Below are positions 58,246 to 64,000 of a stretch of 64,000 nucleotides of DNA, one piece after another. Both the position numbers and the translations under genes were made by a program. Source of the stretch: Tamarix chinensis (taxonomy: Eukaryota > Streptophyta > Magnoliopsida > Caryophyllales > Tamaricaceae); NCBI GenBank assembly GCA_030549775.1, contig CM060174.1:15797193-15861192 (forward strand), written 5' to 3'. A model generated the notes under the pieces. The model was given only the letters and a program-made list of their open reading frames with translations, had not been told where the DNA came from and searched no databases. Position 1 is the first letter of the stretch; each line of letters starts with the position of its first letter.

Positions 58246-59848
58246 AAATAGCCATGATAAAATGCACATATACATAATTAAATTCCATAATCTTTGTTCA
58301 ATACATCCAAACATCAATTTCAAGTCATTTAAGGTTCGTAACAAGCACTATTCATGAATAAACATATGAAATACCAAAATCATGCTGGGAATCTCAATAG
58401 AATCATGCTTTTACTTTTTAGGCTTAATAAGAACTAGGAAAACATACATCATATTCTCTTCTTGCTAGGCCATCATGTAATAATCTATCAATTATGCCAC
58501 ATATACTATTGTCACTTATGACACTCTGTGTATCAAAGGTAATTACAAATCTAGAATTATATTTATGTGGCTTATGCATGTAAGACTTTAAACTAAGCTT
58601 CTCACTACCTCTTTCATTCATTTTATATTAACAAGTTTAGACACAATTTCATTTCTAATATTCATGTTACTATATACTCATAGAACATGAATTATACTTA
58701 ACCATACTATTTTGAACAAAAATAGGGAAGATAATGGTTTGCCTTATAAGAGCTGAGCAACACACCAAAGAGAGTAAAAGTCTTTGAAAATCCAAACCCC
58801 TTTCCTGCACTAAAATGCCTTTTAAGAAAGCTACATTAAAACTCAGTAAAACCTTTGAAATCATGTAAAGAACGTTTAGTAAAATTGAATACCTAGAAGA
58901 GAAAACCCACATTCTAAAGGAGAAAATAGAGAACACAAGAGATAAAAGATAAACCCTACCAAATCTAAACCTATCCTACTTAAGATCAAAACAAGAAGGA
59001 GTAAGAGAAAGGATTAGAAGATGAAAGGAATATCATAAATGAAAGTCAAGGAGAGGAAATGTGGAAAATCAATTATGAATAAAAATAGGGTAGTTCAAAG
59101 GATAGGGAAGAAGGGAGAAAATGAAGCCTCTAGCTTTAAATTAATGTGGGTTTTTTTTCTCAAAGAAGAAGGATAAGAGATTTTATAAATTAAGACCCCA
59201 AACTCTATCCCAAATCCAAACTTCAAATTGTAGGTTTTGAAGTTTGAAATTTGGCATTTCTACCTTTGGGCTCAATTGGTGAAAATGTAGTGTTCTAGGT
59301 AATGTGCCTCAAAATTTCAGACATAAGAAAGGAGTAATGACAACAAAGGAAGGGAATCAAATTTTAGCAATCTATAGAGGTTGTTGGAGAAAATAATCTA
59401 CTTAGTAATCTCATAGAAGAGAGTGAAAATAAGGAAGAAGAAAATAAATGACCTGAAGTCATGAATGTTACATCTTATGAATTACTTCATCATAAATCCA
59501 TTGCAAATCAATAAAATAGGTTAGGTGTGGTCAAAAGCTTTGTAAAAATTATAAACAAACCACTAGAAACATGATCAAGATGCTGTAATTTCTTTTTAGG
59601 AAAGATTCATAGTGAAAATTGAGTTAATAGGAAAAACCAGTTTAATTGAACAAGTTGGTTGGTACCCCAAACCAGTAGATCAATTCATTAGGTTTCCCGA
59701 TAAAAAAATTGTCTTCTAAGATCATAATCAAGCTGAACCAAAACCATATCAGTCCTAAACACACCTCTTAAATATGATTAAACACACTGAGATCACCATT
59801 AAGTGCATAGATTAGTACACATTATAGACCCTAAAGTGGGTTATTACA

Positions 59849-61465
59849 ACTTTAAATGTCTTGCTCGTTATGAGGAAGTGTTTTACAAATAAAAGTTAAG
59901 AATCTAATGGTTGGCTCAAGGGGATGACAACACTAAAAACTTCCATGTTGTAGTTTAAGGGATACAAATGAAAAGCCAAGTCCACTTGCTATGTGATGAT
60001 TAGGGGACAACCCACACTGACTAGAGAGGTATTTATTCAATCTTTTCCTCTTTCCATATAAGGTTGTTTGGCACTGAAGTTCCAAGAAGTCAAAACATTA
60101 ATCCTACTATGATAAATATAGGACTATGTTGAATAATATAAAACAATAAAGTCTTTCAAAACAAGTTAAATGTTATTCTAACTAAAGTGATTAATTTAGT
60201 ATTCTCTTTCGCTAATGGTAAGGTATAAAACCTTGATAGATTCAATGCACACTTCTTTAAATCATGTTGGGATATTATTGGCATTGATTTATTTGTAAAA
60301 ATCAATGGGTTCATCATTTCATGGATTCTTCCAAGGAGTCTAAATGTTACAATCTTCAATTTGATTTTTGAGGTTCCATAAATATCTAAGGATGGAGAAT
60401 ATAAACCAAGTACATTTTGTAACACTTTGTATAAGATCATTACAACACTTATACTCATAGACTCCAACATCTCCTTCCTTCACTAATTGGCGAGTCATAG
60501 TCACCTTTTGTTAATGGAAGAGTTATCACATATAACATCATCCTTGCAACTAAATTTATTAAGGGTTACTATCCAAAGCACATATATTCTAAGATCATGA
60601 TTAAATTGGATATAAAAAAGACCTATGATTCTATCATATAGGATTATATTCAAAGAACTTTATATGATCTTCCCCCTACACACACACACACATTTTATGA
60701 AAATAATTATGACATGTGTATCAATAGTGAGTAATTCCTTTAAATTCAATGGTATCCTTCATCCCCCTTTCCATGAAAAGAGAGGATTAAGGCAATGCAA
60801 TCCTCTTTCACCCTACCTTTTTTGTGTTGGTGATAGAATACTTAAATAGATTGCTCTTGAGCTTATGGTAAAACACCTTGTTCACTCCTCATCCAAGATG
60901 AAAGAAATTAAAAATTATGAAATTGATGTCTACATATGATTTTCTTTTCTTGTTTAAAGAACATATAGACTTAGTGAGATAAGTATTATAAGAATTTCAA
61001 TAATTTTCAAACATCTCTAGCTTAATTATGAATGTTGAGAGAAGCCATGTTTATCATGGTGATACTTGTTCCCCTTATCTTAAGGAAGATATTCATACAT
61101 ACCAGAAGGAAATATTCCCTTTAAGTTCTTAAGGTTACATTTGTATTGTAAATACCTTAAAAATAAAAATATCAACCATTAGTTGATAAATTTACTTTAA
61201 GAAAAAGACCATGGCAAAACAACCTCCGTAGTTATGCAGTCAGGCTCCTTAGTATGGTTTTTCCCATCCCCATTCAAATTGTAACAAATATTAACTCAAT
61301 TAGTATAAAAATATTATGGTCATGAACTACAAACAATTTAAAGTAGGGTTTTGTTGCATGGTATTCAATGTGTTTACCTAAAATTGAAATAGGTTTGGGT
61401 CTTGATGACCTTTTCTAGTGGAACAGAGCTACCATATGCAAACTCACATGGAACCTAGCTTTAAA
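59849..61465 (+). pseudogene. LINE-1 ORF2 reverse transcriptase and post-RT region
   Basis: Forward reading, with several frame changes, gives WLAQGDDNTKNFHV near 59913-59955 (family: W-x-x-x-G-D-x-N-T-x-F-F-H), the RT region from about 60150 to 60640 (YKIITTL near 60430, KMIKLDIKKTYDS near 60590-60630), then FHEKRGLRQCNPLSPYLF at about 60772-60825, where Cys replaces the usual Gly of the RQGDPLSP motif and Asp is Asn. The FADD catalytic block near 60930 is destroyed. QPLVDKFTLRKRPW near 61175-61215 and LPKIEIGLGLDDLF-WNRA near 61375-61430 are the post-RT blocks. The C-terminal zinc finger was not found. Confidence 0.85.
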
Positions 61466-61902
61466 AAAATGAATTACTCTAGGTAGATGAAATTCTCAAT
61501 TTTAAAAGCTTATGTCCTTCTTAGACCTCATATATATGGCATATAAATAGGACACTAAGATAAAACATTAAGATTACTCAATGCACCAAAAATGTCTCTT
61601 TCTCATTTTTTTTGCTTAATTAATTATTTTAATTAAGGTCTATAGGTATACTCATCAAATGTCACCAAAATGTTAAACTTATATATTTTAACTTATTTTA
61701 TTAACATAATATTTACTCAAGTCTCAAATTTTCTAAAAATCACATAAAATTACCAAAATAACCTTATTCACCAAAATTACCTTGAAATTATAAAATTCAT
61801 AACTTATTCTAAACAACATGAAACCCTAACATGTCATATATATAATTTTACATAAAAGACTTAATTAGGAAAATGATAAACTTAAAAATTTTAAAAATAA
61901 TC
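61466..61902. other. Unassigned sequence after LINE-1
   Basis: AT-rich with no motif. It probably holds the remaining LINE-1 3' end; no poly-A tail or target duplication was recognised. Confidence 0.4.
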
Positions 61903-63534
61903 TGTAATGCCCAATATATCCTATGGTCTAATATGTCCAAAACCTTAAAAAAATCATTTCAACTTTAAATGATCCAATATTCATAACCTAGCTTCTATAC
62001 CATAATATACATACAATGTAATACTGAAATAAATTTTAAAAAACCAAAACTCACATAAAAGAAGATTGAATAAAACCAAACTACTTGAATCTAGGTATAT
62101 TCATCACGACTATACCAAATATTGAGCACAACTCTACTAAAAATTTAGCACAACTCCCCTAAATATTCATCACCTTTCTAGAAAACATGAGAACATATAA
62201 AGATCACGCAAACCATCTTCTCATTAAACTTTCATGCTTATACACATAAAATAGAAACATATGCAAAGCATGTAAGATTTTTCAATATATTATTTTATGC
62301 TTATAACTAAAATAAAGACAATCATCCATAAAATAACATATAATATACCTAGCACAAAGTTCTATTTCTAAAGTTTAGTTTAGTTATAAAAACTCCTAAG
62401 CTGTTTAGTAAAGATAAAATAAGGAATCTAGAAACTCCTTCTCTAAACCATTTGGTCACCTTAAAGTATATAAGATAAAAGAATCGATAAACTAAGATTA
62501 ATAAATAGGTAAAAGGACAAGAAAGGAAATGAAATGGAAGAAGTGAAATGATAAAATCACTCTTCAATATAGATGCTTAGAAGCCACCACAAAAAAACCA
62601 CCAATAAGCACTAAGGATAAAAGGTCAAGGTATTAGAGGATTAATGTGAAGGAAAACAAGGAGAAAAGAAATGATGAAAGGCATGAAATCTCAACTACAA
62701 CACACGCAAGAACTACAGAAAAAAATCTATGGTTGGTTGGCAAGGGAGATAGGAGAGGAAGACAAAGAGAGGAGGGGCACACTTTAATGGACAAAAAAGG
62801 TTTTTAAATGAAATATAATATGCAAGGAATAATATGAAAGAAGAATATAAAGTAAAAGGACCAATACTGAGCCATGGTAGGTATTGGAAATCACAAAAAA
62901 AAAATTGTTTTGCTGTAGTTGTAAAGCTGGTTGGAAAGTAAAAGTTTGGTTAAGAATAATCTTGAACAGGCTCAATTTAATGGATGTAAATGGTAAGGAG
63001 TTTTATTATGCAATGAAATATTTTAAACAAAATAAAAACAAAAGAGAGAGAATGATTTGCTACAAGTTGGGAATAAAAATAAATTTTGAATCTTTTGAAA
63101 TTTTGTGATTTTATGTACATTTTGTAATGGAACACACTATTTGGCAAAATTAGAATGAGATCTGATAGGAAAGAGTGCGGAGCTTTTGGTTTGATTTTAG
63201 CCTCACTTAAGTTCTAGGATTAGAGGTGTAAAAGAAAAGTTAGACTATAATTGAGTTTGTAAGAAAAATATTATAAAATCATAATTATAGTAATTGATGC
63301 AGTTTTTGGTTGGGTGAAAGGTAACCAAATTACAAATCGGATTTAATTTAGTTAGGAAACTAGTTGAAAGTAAAAGAATGGTTAGAGGATTGGTTAAAAT
63401 TTATTTTAAATGATTAAATTGTAAGAAAGTTTAACAATAAATATTTATTGAAAAAATATCAATTGAAATCCAAATATCATAAAAATTTATGGAAATGTAT
63501 AGAATACTTTTAAAAACTCAAATATATGAATACA
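61903..63534 (+). repeat. Probable 5' LTR of an element running off the right edge
   Basis: TGTAATGCCCAATATATCC starts at 61903 in the style of the LTR-A start (TGTAATCCCC in A7), and GAATACA ends at 63534, giving TG...CA termini 1.63 kb apart. Immediately after, a primer-site-like sequence occurs (63536). It is shorter than the LTR-A units and I found no CCACCGG, TTA or stem-loop features. The single copy in the window means the LTR cannot be confirmed by its partner. Confidence 0.4.
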
Positions 63535-63535
63535 T

Positions 63536-63550
63536 TGGGTATCAGAGTTG
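63536..63550 (+). other. Possible primer-binding site
   Basis: TTGGGTATCAGAGTTG (63535-63550) resembles the initiator-Met tRNA primer site TGGTATCAGAGC with one extra G and one change, as in B2 (TGGTATCAGAGTTG). It follows the putative LTR end by 1 base. Confidence 0.5.
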
Positions 63551-64000
63551 TTTTCAAGCTCAAAGGATTTGATGCAGAAGCATGGCCTTATTTATTTCCA
63601 AATATGGTTTTGAGACATGTTTGAAGAGTTTCTTTGAGTTCTTAGAAGTGCCAAAGTAAAACAAGACACTTTCTTGAATTTCAAAGCATAAGTTGTGTTA
63701 TATGCAATTTCAAGCAACCCAAAAAGACCTTAATGACAAGGAAGCTATGGGATGAGTCAACCTATGTTTTGATGATATTTTGGATATTATGCCACATCAT
63801 CATGACATGTGGCAGCTGCTAGAACAAGCGCCACACGTGGAGTAATGCAAATTAGGGTTTTCTTTGTTAAGGTTGTTATTTTATGTAACTAACTAGCTCA
63901 TAAGGCAACGATTTTTATATGATGTGTTGCCATATCATTTAAGTGTAATTACAGGTTGTAATTAGATGTAATTAATAGATGGAAAGTTGAGTTTATAGGC
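63551..64000 (+). other. Leader of the right-edge element or unassigned sequence
   Basis: No open frame or motif; consistent with an untranslated leader between primer site and gag, truncated by the window end. Confidence 0.3.

Larger units (their letters stand above)
55514..59848 (-). mobile_element. LTR-A copy A6: 4.3-kb solo LTR (second subfamily)
   Basis: Plus strand runs TGTAACACTCCCATTTTTCA ... GTGGGTTATTACA. Flanks ACTAT (55509-55513) and ACTTT (59849-59853) form an imperfect target duplication, one mismatch. The 3' end resembles A2 and A8 (CACTACTAAAAAA, GGGGTGCTACTACC). It has a 40-bp array (56633-56806), CCACTTTAAGTGA box (57121), CTAGTT-type repeats (57930-58245) and a TATA-like ATTTATAAAA on the minus strand (59181-59190). 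It separates LINE-1 linker from its RT. No coding capacity; the open frames at 58424-58936 carry no motif. Confidence 0.75.

Overview
This window looks like plant nuclear heterochromatin. It is AT-rich with GC- and pyrimidine-rich islands, and it contains Ty1/copia, Ty3/gypsy and plant L1-type LINE coding remnants, very long LTRs and many trinucleotide microsatellites. I found no host protein gene, no tRNA or rRNA gene and no CRISPR. The species cannot be fixed from the sequence; an angiosperm with abundant long-LTR (Tekay/Del-like) elements is the best guess.

The backbone is made of decayed older elements: two tail-to-tail Ty3/gypsy copies (gypsy-1, + strand, 1-1432; gypsy-2, - strand, about 2390-6420), a - strand LINE (LINE-2, about 22600-29868), a - strand Ty3/gypsy RT/RNase H remnant (gypsy-3, 46403-48060) and a + strand LINE (LINE-1, about 48600-61465). 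Younger elements are nested in these. Two - strand copia elements of one family carry both LTRs and exact 5-bp target duplications: B2 (19013-22592, CATTC, with most of its pol deleted) and B1 (29869-35227, ATTAG, with its whole polyprotein in one frame but five in-frame stops).

The dominant feature is a family of stand-alone 3.9-5.1 kb LTRs, here called LTR-A, which covers about 43% of the window. Four copies have perfect target duplications: A1 (8209-12399, TCAAG), A3 (23111-27967, GGAAT), A5 (40166-44456, TGCAC) and A7 (49930-55029, CCTAA). A2 (13991-17868) and A6 (55514-59848) have less certain or imperfect ones. A4 and A8 are fragments. None contains a polyprotein or a second LTR, so they look like solo LTRs. 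They share one layout: an AT-rich start, a pyrimidine-rich island, a TATA box, a microsatellite zone, minisatellites, and a 3' region with conserved inverted repeats. Most striking is an exactly 46-bp stem-loop kept in A1, A3, A5 and A7.

The nesting order can be read directly. A3 splits the 3' zinc-finger region of LINE-2, B1 sits upstream of its RT, A7 and A6 cut LINE-1 into three pieces, and A5 lies inside A4. A further LTR retrotransposon appears to begin at 61903 and run off the right edge. I see no convincing cellular system; what is unusual is the internal architecture of the LTR-A family and the mutation pattern of B1.
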